Assembly: GCA_036660615.1 (NCBI GenBank)
Contig: JAVXAG010000015.1
Coordinates: 1 to 23,057 of the forward strand
Origin: JAVXAG01 sp036660615
GTDB lineage: Bacteria > Bacillota > Clostridia > Peptostreptococcales > Anaerovoracaceae
Length of the DNA: 23,057 nucleotides
Reading direction: 5' to 3'
A program made the translations under genes and the position numbers. Within the stretch, counting starts at the first letter, position 1, and each line of letters starts with the position of its first letter. Positions 15,549-23,057 of this stretch are shown in pieces. The notes below the pieces were generated by a model. The model was not told the origin of the DNA, searched no databases, and saw nothing but the letters and a program-made list of their open reading frames with translations.

Positions 15549-15577
15549 TTGATAATTGTGCTTATATAGATTAGAAT
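15549..15577 (+). promoter_or_regulatory. lepA promoter
   Basis: TTGATA (15549-15554), a 17-nt spacer and TAGAAT (15572-15577), about 35 nt before the lepA start. This would let lepA be expressed in vegetative cells independently of the sporulation genes upstream. Confidence 0.6.
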
Positions 15578-15612
15578 ATAAGGTGACGTAGTTTAGAATA
15601 AGCGAGGGAAAA

Positions 15613-17421
15613 ATGGAATACCAAAAATATATAAGAAATTTTAGTATCATTGCACACATCGACCATGGCAAATCCACATTGGCGGATAGAATTATTGAGA
15701 ATACCGGTCTTGTGGCGCACAGAGATATGAAAGAACAATTCCTTGACAATATGGATCTCGAAAGGGAACGAGGAATCACAATAAAATTGCAGGCAACAAG
15801 GCTTGTATATAACGCAAAAGATGGACAAGAGTACATTTTTAATTTGATTGATACACCGGGACATGTAGACTTTACATACGAGGTATCGAGAAGTTTGGCT
15901 GCCTGTGAAGGGGCAGTGCTAATAGTTGACGCAACTCAAGGAGTTGAGGCACAAACTTTGGCAAACCTATATCTTGCCTTAGAGGAAGATTTGGAAATTG
16001 TTCCAGTTTTAAACAAGATTGATTTGCCTAGTGCTAGGCCAGATGAGATAAAAGAGGAAATTGAAGAGGTTATAGGTCTTGATGCCTCTGACGCTCCGTT
16101 GGTTTCAGCCAAAGAAGGTATAGGAATTGACCAGTTGCTTGAACAAATTGTACAAAAAGTGCCTGCACCAACAGGCGACATTAACGACAAATTACAAGCA
16201 TTGATATTTGACTCTTTTTATGATAATTACAAAGGGGTAGTTATCTATACAAGGATTTTCAAAGGACAAGTTAAAAAAGGTGATGTTATTCGCCTTATCA
16301 ATACAAAGAAAAAATACGAAGTAACGGAAGTGGGCGTCATGGCACCAAACCATGTGCCAACAAAGTTTTTGCGTGCAGGTGAAGTTGGATACATATGCGG
16401 AAGTATAAAACAGGTATCTGATGCTAGAGTCGGCGACACTATTACTCTTGATAATAATCCAACAGATGAAGTATTGCCAGGATACAAAAAAGTACAATCT
16501 ATGGTTTACTGTGGTATTTATCCGGCAGACGGCGAAAAATATGGTGGAGTAAAAGATGCTCTAGAAAAACTTCAAGTTAATGATGCTGCTTTCTTGTTTG
16601 AACCAGAAACTTCCGCAGCCTTAGGCTTTGGATTTAGATGCGGTTTTCTTGGACTTCTGCACATGGAAATAATTGTAGAAAGACTGGAAAGGGAATTTGA
16701 TTTAGCAGTTATCACCACGTCACCTAGTGTAATTTACAAGGTAGTAATGAATGATGGAACCATTCAAATGATTCAAAACCCATCGAATCTACCTGACTTA
16801 ATCACTGTTGACCACATTGAGGAACCTATCGTAAAGGCGGACATAATGATTCCTAAGGAATATGTTGGCTCAATTATGGAACTTTGCCAAGAGCGTAGGG
16901 GCAAGATGATGCACATGGAATACATTACGGAAACTAGAGTACAGCTTCATTATGAAATTCCTCTAAATGAAGTAATATACGATTTCTTTGACGCGCTAAA
17001 ATCAAAGACAAGGGGTTACGGCTCTCTGGATTATGAATTTATAAGATACGAAAAATCAAATGTAGTCAAAATGGATATTCTATTGAACAAGGAATTAGTT
17101 GACGCATTTTCCATGATTGTCCACGAGTCAAAGGCTTATGCTAGAGGCAAGTTTGTCTGTGAAAAGCTAAAGGATATTATTCCAATGCACCAATTTGAAG
17201 TGCCAATTCAGGCATCAATTGGTCTAAAGGTTATCGCCCGTTCTACGGTAAGGGCATATAGAAAAGACGTAATATCAAAATGTTATGGTGGAGATATTTC
17301 ACGTAAAAAGAAACTTCTTGAAAAACAAAAAGAAGGTAAGAAACGTATGAGACAGTTCGGAACAGTTGAAGTTCCACAAGAGGCTTTTACAGCAGTGTTG
17401 AAGTACGATGAGAACAAATAA
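15613..17421 (+). CDS. lepA: elongation factor 4 (LepA), back-translocating GTPase
   Basis: Translational GTPase acting on the ribosome. 602 residues, the usual length. G motifs: AHIDHGKST (P-loop, about residues 13-21), RGITIK (switch I), DTPGHVDF (G3) and NKIDLPSA (G4), then the EF-G-like domains, including GFRCGFLGLLHMEI and VPIQASIGLKVIARSTVRA. The LepA-specific C-terminus ends with KKRMRQFGTVEVPQEAF. The start is preceded by CGAGGG. hemW follows directly, a widespread clostridial order. The gene is complete; the assembly gap begins 31 nt after its stop. Confidence 0.97.
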   Translation: MEYQKYIRNFSIIAHIDHGKSTLADRIIENTGLVAHRDMKEQFLDNMDLERERGITIKLQATRLVYNAKDGQEYIFNLIDTPGHVDFTYEVSRSLAACEGAVLIVDATQGVEAQTLANLYLALEEDLEIVPVLNKIDLPSARPDEIKEEIEEVIGLDASDAPLVSAKEGIGIDQLLEQIVQKVPAPTGDINDKLQALIFDSFYDNYKGVVIYTRIFKGQVKKGDVIRLINTKKKYEVTEVGVMAPNHVPTKFLRAGEVGYICGSIKQVSDARVGDTITLDNNPTDEVLPGYKKVQSMVYCGIYPADGEKYGGVKDALEKLQVNDAAFLFEPETSAALGFGFRCGFLGLLHMEIIVERLEREFDLAVITTSPSVIYKVVMNDGTIQMIQNPSNLPDLITVDHIEEPIVKADIMIPKEYVGSIMELCQERRGKMMHMEYITETRVQLHYEIPLNEVIYDFFDALKSKTRGYGSLDYEFIRYEKSNVVKMDILLNKELVDAFSMIVHESKAYARGKFVCEKLKDIIPMHQFEVPIQASIGLKVIARSTVRAYRKDVISKCYGGDISRKKKLLEKQKEGKKRMRQFGTVEVPQEAFTAVLKYDENK

Positions 17422-17432
17422 ACATTGCGACA

Positions 17433-18635
17433 ATGACCAGAGTGGGCATTGTNNNNNNNNNNNNNNNNNNNNNNNNNNNNNNNNNNNNNNNNNNNNNNNN
17501 NNNNNNNNNNNNNNNNNNNNNNNNNNNNNNNNNNNNNNNNNNNNNNNNNNNNGTTGCAAAATGCAAATACTGCGGGTTTACTTCCTTTGCAGACGTTGAT
17601 GAAACAAAACACAGAGAATATGTAGACAAATTAATTGAAGAAATAAAGAAATATGGAAATCAATATAGAAATAGTTATAAAGTCAATACCGTTTTTATTG
17701 GCGGAGGGACACCATCGATTTTGGAGCCATATCTAATAGAAAAAATAATGGTAGCCATATATGAAAATTTTGAGTTAGACATTGATACAGAGATAACTAT
17801 GGAAGCAAATCCCAAGACTTTGACTAGAGAAAAACTTTTGACCTATAAAAAAGTGGGAGTAAATAGACTTAGCATTGGAGTTCAATCATTTGACGATATT
17901 ATGTTAAAAAACCTTGGACGGATTCATACAGCAGATGATTTTAGAGAAAACTTTGCACTTGCTAGAGAGTGTGGGTTTGACAACATTAACATTGACTTGA
18001 TGTTTGCCATTCCAAACCATACATTGGAAATTTGGGAGAACACATTGGAACAGGCAATAGACATTGGACCTGAACATATTTCGTTTTATAGCTTGCAGAT
18101 TGAAGAAGGGACACCATTTTTTGAGATGTTCAAGAATGGAGAAATCGACCAGATACCTGATGATGTGGATAGACAGATGTACCATTTGGCAATAAAAAAA
18201 CTTAAAGAAGCTGGGTACCAACACTATGAAATTTCCAACTGCGCAAAAGCAGGTTATCAATGCAGGCACAATTTGAAATATTGGTCAATGGAAGATTATC
18301 TGGGAATTGGATTGGACGCCCACTCATATATTCAGGGGAGCAGGTTCTTTACTGGATTTGATGCAGATGAGCTGTTGCAAAAAGAAAGACACATAAATTC
18401 GCCTGAGGACAATATGTCAGAATATGTATTTACAGGGCTGAGAAAGACTCAAGGAATAAGTTTGACTGAATTTCAGCAGAGATATGGACAAAATTTTTGG
18501 CAGGCTTTTGGAGATAGAAAAACAGAGCTTCAGCCATTTTTTGATAGAGGCTATATAATAGAAGAAGATAACAAATTAAGACTTTCTGAAGAAGGTATTG
18601 ATATTAGTAATAAAATAATGGCAGTATTTGTATAA
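17433..18635 (+). CDS. hemW: radical SAM heme chaperone HemW, N-terminus broken by assembly gap
   Basis: HemW inserts heme into apo-enzymes such as respiratory cytochromes; it was long annotated as oxygen-independent coproporphyrinogen III oxidase. Right of the gap the protein resumes at VAKCKYCGFTSF, the last two cysteines of the CX3CX2C iron-sulfur motif. It continues with FIGGGTPSIL, EANPKTLTREKL, NRLSIGVQSFDD, FDNINIDLMFAIP, HYEISNCAKAG, CRHNLKYW and the C-terminal HemW domain. Left of the gap MTRVGI is in frame and plausible as the start, though no Shine-Dalgarno precedes it. The first cysteine and the usual HIPF segment are missing only because of the 100-N gap, so this is an assembly defect rather than a pseudogene. 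It is followed by glpK 15 nt later. Confidence 0.9.
   Translation: MTRVGIXXXXXXXXXXXXXXXXXXXXXXXXXXXXXXXXXXVAKCKYCGFTSFADVDETKHREYVDKLIEEIKKYGNQYRNSYKVNTVFIGGGTPSILEPYLIEKIMVAIYENFELDIDTEITMEANPKTLTREKLLTYKKVGVNRLSIGVQSFDDIMLKNLGRIHTADDFRENFALARECGFDNINIDLMFAIPNHTLEIWENTLEQAIDIGPEHISFYSLQIEEGTPFFEMFKNGEIDQIPDDVDRQMYHLAIKKLKEAGYQHYEISNCAKAGYQCRHNLKYWSMEDYLGIGLDAHSYIQGSRFFTGFDADELLQKERHINSPEDNMSEYVFTGLRKTQGISLTEFQQRYGQNFWQAFGDRKTELQPFFDRGYIIEEDNKLRLSEEGIDISNKIMAVFV
17453..17552. other. assembly gap, 100 N
   Basis: A run of exactly 100 N inside hemW. From the protein on both sides, only about 19 nt seem to be missing, so the gap length is a placeholder. Confidence 0.98.
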
Positions 18636-18650
18636 AGAGAGGTAAGTGGC

Positions 18651-20144
18651 ATGAAAAAGTACATACTTGCACTAGATCAAGGAACTACAAGTTCAAGATG
18701 CATTATCTATGATAAAAAAGGCGAGATGATCAGTGTGGCGCAAAAAGAGTTTACTCAAATTTACCCAAAACAAGGGTGGGTTGAGCATGATGCAAACGAG
18801 ATTTGGTCGACGCAGATGACAGTTGCTCATGAGGCACTATTGCAAATCGGCGCTGGTTACAAAAACATTGAAGCTATTGGAATCACTAACCAAAGAGAAA
18901 CTACAATAGTTTGGGATAAAAACACTGGTGAACCTGTATATAACGCAATAGTTTGGCAGTGCAGAAGGACGGCGGAATATTGCGATACTCTAAAGGCAAA
19001 GGGCTTGACTGAGAAAATAAGAGAAAAGACTGGACTATTAATTGATGCATATTTTAGTGGTACGAAGCTAAAATGGATTCTTGATAACGTAGAAGGCGCA
19101 AGGCAAAAAGCTGAGGCTGGCGACTTATTATTTGGAACTGTGGAAACCTGGCTGATTTGGAAAATGACTGGCGGCAAAGTTCATGTGACGGATTATAGCA
19201 ATGCGTCTAGGACTATGATGTTTAATATTAACACTTTGGACTGGGACGATGAACTACTGGAAATTCTTGATATTCCAAGGCAAATGCTTCCTACTCCAAA
19301 ACCATCAAGTTGTGTTTATGGGCAGACTCAAGAGGGACTGTTTAGTGGACCAATAAAAATCGCAGGAGCGGCAGGGGATCAACAGGCGGCGCTGTTTGGA
19401 CAAACTTGCTTTACTGCAGGCGAAGCAAAAAATACTTATGGAACGGGGTGCTTCCTACTTCTAAATACTGGCGAAAAACCGGTATTTTCAAAGAATGGTC
19501 TTTTGACTACTATTGCTTGGGGAATAGATGGAAAAGTCAACTATGCTTTGGAAGGTTCGGTGTTTGTTTGCGGTGCGGCAATTCAGTGGCTAAGGGACGG
19601 CCTTGAAATATTAAAAAAGGCTTCTGACTCTGAGGCAATGGCCAATGCAGTGACGGATTCAAATGGTGTTTATGTGGTTCCGGCTTTTGTTGGAATGGGC
19701 GCGCCATACTGGGATCCTTACGCAAGAGGTGCGGTTCTCGGAATAACTAGAGGCGTAAATAAAAACCATTTAGTGAGAGCAACGTTGGAATCACTGGCTT
19801 ATCAGTGTAATGACCTGCTAAAAGCCATGTCGTCTGATATGGGAAAAGAGTTGGTTACACTTAAAGTGGATGGTGGTGCTTGTGCAAATAATTTTTTGAT
19901 GCAGTTTCAGGCTGATATCTTGGACAGGCAGGTTCTAAGACCAAAATGTATTGAAACCACTTCTCTTGGAGCGGCATATTTGGCTGGTCTTGCCACAGGA
20001 TACTGGGAGAATAAAGAGGACGTTATAAATAATTGGCAAATTGATAAAACATTTGATCCAGATATGGAAAATAATAATAGAAAGGAACTTTTGACTGGCT
20101 GGGACAAAGCAGTAAAATGCGCTATGGGCTGGGCAAAGAAATAA
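18651..20144 (+). CDS. glpK: glycerol kinase
   Basis: Phosphorylates glycerol to sn-glycerol 3-phosphate with ATP in the cytoplasm. 497 residues, complete, FGGY kinase family: ALDQGTTSSRCIIYD at the N-terminus, GITNQRETTIVWD, WQCRRTA, SNASRTMMFNI, GAAGDQQAALFGQ, NTYGTGCFLL and VDGGACANNFLMQFQADIL. The region that carries the HPr-phosphorylated His in Bacillus/Enterococcus GlpK reads GLFSG (229-233) with no His. A good Shine-Dalgarno (AGAGAGG) precedes the start. It begins 15 nt after hemW and ends 3 nt before the acyltransferase gene, so all three look co-transcribed. No glpF, glpD or glpO is nearby, which is unusual for glpK. Confidence 0.97.
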   Translation: MKKYILALDQGTTSSRCIIYDKKGEMISVAQKEFTQIYPKQGWVEHDANEIWSTQMTVAHEALLQIGAGYKNIEAIGITNQRETTIVWDKNTGEPVYNAIVWQCRRTAEYCDTLKAKGLTEKIREKTGLLIDAYFSGTKLKWILDNVEGARQKAEAGDLLFGTVETWLIWKMTGGKVHVTDYSNASRTMMFNINTLDWDDELLEILDIPRQMLPTPKPSSCVYGQTQEGLFSGPIKIAGAAGDQQAALFGQTCFTAGEAKNTYGTGCFLLLNTGEKPVFSKNGLLTTIAWGIDGKVNYALEGSVFVCGAAIQWLRDGLEILKKASDSEAMANAVTDSNGVYVVPAFVGMGAPYWDPYARGAVLGITRGVNKNHLVRATLESLAYQCNDLLKAMSSDMGKELVTLKVDGGACANNFLMQFQADILDRQVLRPKCIETTSLGAAYLAGLATGYWENKEDVINNWQIDKTFDPDMENNNRKELLTGWDKAVKCAMGWAKK

Positions 20145-20147
20145 ACG

Positions 20148-21281
20148 ATGGAACAGATAAAACAAAGAGATTATATGTTTGATACTTTTAGAGGGTTATG
20201 TATGTGGGCGATTCCGATTTCTCATTTTACAAGGGTAGCGGGATCTTTTCACCAAGACTCTCTAAGCGGAATAATTTACATTACTATAAATGTATTTGTA
20301 ATGCAGGCATTTGTATTTTTGTCAGGATATTTTTCGAAGAAACCTGATAGGGCAAAGCAAACAGCATTCAAAACATTTCTGTGGCCCCTTTGGGTTTGCA
20401 CGCCGTTTTTCTTCTGTGTGCGTTACATAATATGGGGAAAGGCACATTTCTATTTTGATATGCCACCTTTTGCGTTGTGGTATTTATTTGCGTTATTCTT
20501 TTATAGATTTTTCTTAAAGGAGTATATTAGAATACCTCACATTTTTGCAATAAGTATGGTAATCTACTTGACGGCAGGTCAAGTAGCGCAGTTCTCTGAT
20601 ACCTGGGCATTGGGACGAATAGTTTCGTATTTCCCATTCTTTTTAATTGGATATTACTGCAACGGCGATCACCTAAAGATTATTCAAACTCTAAAGAACT
20701 GGCAATGTTGGATTCTTGGAATTGTTTTACTTGGCATTTCAGCATATTTGGCATTTGTAGTCAAACTTCCAGTGGGCTATTATCTATTAAAGAGTCCGGC
20801 TGCTGAGGTGGGGGTTTCTTGGTATATGGACATCATCGGAAGGATTATGATTTTTGTGCTTGCATGTGCGTGGATTGTCCTAATGGTCAACATTTTGCCT
20901 AACAAAATGAACTATGTGGCTTATGTTGGAATGAACACTATGCCGGTTTATGTTTTGCATTTGATTGTAAGATATGAAATCAAAAAACATGGAATCACTT
21001 TTGGCATATTCCCTGAAAACACTGTAGTTTACTATATTTTAATCTTTGCTTTTGCATCTCTTTGTGTGCTGGTATTCTCAAGCAAACCTATATCAAAAGG
21101 GTATGACTGGGTTATTGAATCTCTGTACAAAGTGTTTATGATGTTAGTAAATGGCGTACTTGCAATTTTGGGTTACATCGACAAAGGCTTTATTGCAGTT
21201 ACTTACAAGCTTTTAAGTCTATTCAAAAACGCCCCTGGCGCAAAAGAATATGATAAAAAGAACCAGCAATCAGGCAAATAA
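20148..21281 (+). CDS. acyltransferase family 3 membrane protein
   Basis: An integral membrane protein of 377 residues with about 10 hydrophobic segments. The N-terminus RDYMFDTFRGLCMWAIPISH has the Arg/Asp/Arg-Gly and downstream His pattern of acyltransferase-3 (OafA/NolL type) enzymes, which transfer acetyl or succinyl groups to cell-surface glycans or secreted molecules. FVFLSGYFSKK and the late helix MNTMPVYVLHLIVRYE also fit the family. The C-terminus ends in a basic, Asn/Gln/Lys-rich tail. The gene starts 3 nt after the glpK stop with a weak ribosome site inside glpK, so translation is probably coupled. The acceptor substrate is not evident. The stop falls 4 nt before the assembly gap, so any terminator is lost. 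Confidence 0.82.
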   Translation: MEQIKQRDYMFDTFRGLCMWAIPISHFTRVAGSFHQDSLSGIIYITINVFVMQAFVFLSGYFSKKPDRAKQTAFKTFLWPLWVCTPFFFCVRYIIWGKAHFYFDMPPFALWYLFALFFYRFFLKEYIRIPHIFAISMVIYLTAGQVAQFSDTWALGRIVSYFPFFLIGYYCNGDHLKIIQTLKNWQCWILGIVLLGISAYLAFVVKLPVGYYLLKSPAAEVGVSWYMDIIGRIMIFVLACAWIVLMVNILPNKMNYVAYVGMNTMPVYVLHLIVRYEIKKHGITFGIFPENTVVYYILIFAFASLCVLVFSSKPISKGYDWVIESLYKVFMMLVNGVLAILGYIDKGFIAVTYKLLSLFKNAPGAKEYDKKNQQSGK

Positions 21282-21285
21282 CCAA

Positions 21286-21385
21286 NNNNNNNNNNNNNNN
21301 NNNNNNNNNNNNNNNNNNNNNNNNNNNNNNNNNNNNNNNNNNNNNNNNNNNNNNNNNNNNNNNNNNNNNNNNNNNNNNNNNNNNN
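21286..21385. other. assembly gap, 100 N
   Basis: A run of exactly 100 N between two convergent genes. It hides the 3' end of the radical SAM gene and the intergenic terminator region; the true length is unknown. Confidence 0.98.
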
Positions 21386-22347
21386 CCGCAACTGGTCAAG
21401 AGATCTTTTGCTGTATCTATAGAAAAGTCGCTCCACTCCATATCAGAAATTTTGTTGTCGCGAGGTATTGCGCCTTTTTCGACCACTACAACATTTGCAC
21501 CACTTTCCAAGGCTTCCTTAGAAGCAGGATGAACACAAATATCTGACACGATGTTGCCACCACTTAGTCGTAAGACGGCAATGATTTGGGCAAGTCGGCT
21601 TTCACTGAGCATTGGCAGTTTGCCTAGAGGCGTTCCGTCTACTGGAAAACGAGCCATTGCACCAGAAATTTCAGGTTTGTATTGCAACATTGTTTGAAAT
21701 AAATCTGCGATTTGTTCATTTGTATGTTCTATGCCAATAGGTTCAACTAAGCTGATTAGCTTTAGCGGAGATTGGCAGACACTGTTCATTGTTGCAATTC
21801 GAGCGTTTGGGTCAAAAGGAGTGTCCGATCCTTCGCCAATTCTAAGTGCGTGGTATACGCCATCTACACCATTTTTGTACATTTTCTCAGCAAATTCTAT
21901 ATCAAATTCACCAGTATTCAAAATAATTTCATATTTGCCAGTGACCTCAGCTCTAATTTTCTTGACTAATGCAATTAATGTGTCAATACTGTAAAATTCA
22001 GTTGTTCGCAGTACGACAAAGCGCGCGCCACTAGTTACGAAACTGTTGATAGACGCAATGATTTCATCGTCAGAAAAAATCTTTGAATCTTTGATAATTC
22101 CCCATTTTTCACCTAGAGAGCAAAAATCACAGTTCATAGTGCAAGGTGCATAATCTGCACCAACAGCACTCCATATGTAGGCGGAGCTATGAGTTAAAGT
22201 GTGGCTGACTTCTTTTGCTGTTTTTCGAAGTAGTTTATCGTCATTGCTGCCAAGAGGAATTTCTAACAAAGAGATAATCTCAGATCTTGTTAGACTTTCC
22301 CCAGACAGACATTTTTTCTTTGAATTTAAAATCAAATCAGATGTCAT
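21386..22347 (-). CDS. BioB-like radical SAM protein, C-terminus lost in gap
   Basis: About 320 residues are visible; the 3' end runs into the gap. The iron-sulfur motif is CTMNCDFC (Cys69, Cys73, Cys76, counted from the chosen start), preceded by GADYAPCT. Later FVVLRTTEF, ILNTGEFD, HALRIGEG, FPVDGTPLGKLPMLSES and IAVLRLSGG follow the layout of the biotin synthase/PylB/HydE branch (BATS-type TIM barrel), including the P-x-x-GTPL stretch. The substrate is not readable; true BioB is unlikely because the CPENCxYCPQS motif is absent. The ATG at 22347 lies 2 nt after the stop of the upstream C_GCAxxG gene, giving a tight two-gene operon; an in-frame longer start would overlap that gene. Residues apparently beyond the gap come from the opposite-strand acyltransferase and are not real. 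Confidence 0.78.
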
Positions 22348-22349
22348 AA

Positions 22350-22793
22350 TTATAAAATCCCATCCAATATTTCGCATGCGGAGCAAACAGCTTTTGCACA
22401 GACAGTAGCGAAAAGATTTTCTTCCATTACCTTTTGAAGTTCACCGGGAATGCTTAGATCGTGATTTAATAAATCGCGACAAAGGCAACTTCCTTCAGCT
22501 GTCTTGAATGCAGATTCAAATTCAGCCTTTTTTTGTAACATATTGTTTTTTGTCGCTTGATCACCAGCAACAGCGTGACCATACTTTAGACCAATTGCCA
22601 TAAGTGCGCCAGTTACACAGCCACAAGTTTCTCCATGCCACATTCCGCCACCAAAAGGAGAAGCCACTTTCAAAGCAGTTTCCTCGTCAATTCCAAGCTT
22701 ATTGCTTGCATAAGCAAGAACTACCTGAGAGCAGTCAAATCCTTGATGAAATTTTTCTAGTACCATTTCAGTTGTTATTGTTTTTTGTTCCAT
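22350..22793 (-). CDS. C_GCAxxG_C_C family cysteine-rich protein
   Basis: A 147-residue soluble protein matching the C_GCAxxG_C_C family, thought to be redox-active. Cysteines lie at 21 (GFDCSQ), 57 and 59 (GETCGCVTGA), 103 and 105 (GSCLCRDLL), and 132, 137 and 140 (VCAKAVCSAC). The glycine-rich FGGGMWHGE segment before the CxC is typical. Partners of this family are often electron-transfer or radical enzymes, fitting the BioB-like gene 2 nt downstream. Two ATGs are possible: 22799 leaves only 1 nt after the AGAAGG ribosome site, whereas 22793 gives a normal 7-nt spacing, so I use 22793. Its exact biochemical role is not established to my knowledge. Confidence 0.85.
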   Translation of the reverse strand: MEQKTITTEMVLEKFHQGFDCSQVVLAYASNKLGIDEETALKVASPFGGGMWHGETCGCVTGALMAIGLKYGHAVAGDQATKNNMLQKKAEFESAFKTAEGSCLCRDLLNHDLSIPGELQKVMEENLFATVCAKAVCSACEILDGIL

Positions 22794-22835
22794 TTTCATA
22801 CCTTCTTTCTGTATAAACTGTTGTTAACTAGTAAT

Positions 22836-22864
22836 ATCATAAAACTAATAGTAGACTTGGTCAA
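22836..22864 (-). promoter_or_regulatory. promoter of the C_GCAxxG / radical SAM operon
   Basis: Read on the minus strand: TTGACC (22864-22859), a 17-nt spacer and TATGAT (22841-22836). Initiation would fall about 35 nt before the start codon at 22793. Confidence 0.7.
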
Positions 22865-22912
22865 GGTATTATCTTTTGAATTTCCATAAGCAAAAACAAA
22901 ATACTTACAAAA

Positions 22913-22967
22913 TGTGGACAAATTGCCCACATGCGATTTACATATAAACACGTTGATTTTATCCACA
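22913..22967. promoter_or_regulatory. two DnaA-box-like 9-mers
   Basis: TTATCCACA at 22959-22967 is a perfect DnaA-box consensus on the plus strand. TGTGGACAA at 22913-22921 is its complement-strand version with one mismatch (TTGTCCACA). A short inverted repeat, ATGTGG with CCACAT (22912-22932), overlaps the second. Two boxes are too few for a clear origin. Confidence 0.35.
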
Positions 22968-23010
22968 GCAGATTTCATCTATATTTTTTTCGGCCTCTAA
23001 TTACAGCGAT

Positions 23011-23037
23011 AAGTGATAACGATTCTGATTATCAGTT
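23011..23037. promoter_or_regulatory. candidate Fur-family operator (imperfect inverted repeat)
   Basis: TGATAA (23014-23019) and TTATCA (23029-23034) form an inverted repeat around a 9-nt centre, within a longer imperfect palindrome whose arms read AAGTGATAACGA and AACTGATAATCA. The repeated GATAA/TTATC hexamers resemble Fur boxes. The regulated gene would lie beyond the right edge. Seen by eye only. Confidence 0.35.
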
Positions 23038-23057
23038 AATGAGTTGTTACCCAAAAT

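Noticed and set aside
21223..21385. Extension of the radical SAM reading frame through the gap
   Set aside because: The frame stays open only because N codons are not stops; the residues beyond come from the opposite strand of the acyltransferase gene.
22913..22967. Chromosomal origin (oriC)
   Set aside because: Only two DnaA-like boxes, no dnaA/dnaN neighbour and no clear AT-rich unwinding element with box arrays.
1..23057. Prophage, transposon, CRISPR array or toxin-antitoxin module
   Set aside because: I saw no transposase, integrase, phage structural gene, direct-repeat/spacer pattern or typical toxin-antitoxin pair; the genes are chromosomal housekeeping, sporulation and signalling types.

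Overview
The window is low-GC DNA from a spore-forming, anaerobic-type Firmicute (class Clostridia, perhaps Lachnospiraceae or a relative). This rests on the sporulation genes gpr and spoIIP, purine-rich Shine-Dalgarno sites, TTGACA/TATAAT promoters with 17-nt spacers, and clostridial gene order around lepA-hemW. Two runs of exactly 100 N (17453-17552 and 21286-21385) are scaffold joins, so this is a draft assembly. I cannot name a species.

Layout. Positions 1-190 hold a promoter and a set of strong hairpins ending in a terminator-like stem: a probable structured RNA that I cannot assign to a family. Positions 294-6601 hold four co-directional genes: a membrane dCache/degenerate-GGDEF/EAL c-di-GMP phosphodiesterase, a lipoprotein joining a solute-binding domain to a 5'-nucleotidase C-terminal domain, an alpha/beta hydrolase and a MATE exporter. 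They look like an extracytoplasmic sensing unit that lowers c-di-GMP, with a possible hydrolase/efflux arm. An orphan glycosyltransferase-like gene and a short flavodoxin follow. metY (minus strand) converges on the flavodoxin gene and diverges from a small membrane protein with a cysteine-rich acidic tail.

Positions 10736-13455 hold a MurE-type ligase with a non-canonical substrate motif, then deoD and rpsT on the minus strand. Positions 13622-18635 hold gpr, spoIIP, an unlisted 44-codon ORF, lepA and hemW. hemW is interrupted by the first gap. Instead of the usual hrcA-grpE-dnaK, hemW is followed by glpK and an acyltransferase-3 membrane protein.

After the second gap, a minus-strand pair encodes a BioB-like radical SAM protein (C-terminus lost in the gap) and a C_GCAxxG_C_C-type cysteine-rich protein, with a clear promoter. 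The right edge is an intergenic region with two DnaA-box-like 9-mers and a Fur-box-like inverted repeat, probably serving a gene outside the window.

Most of the window is ordinary housekeeping and sporulation sequence. The best candidates for something new are the RNA at 1-190, the c-di-GMP/solute-binding pair, the Cys-tail membrane protein and the radical SAM/C_GCAxxG pair.
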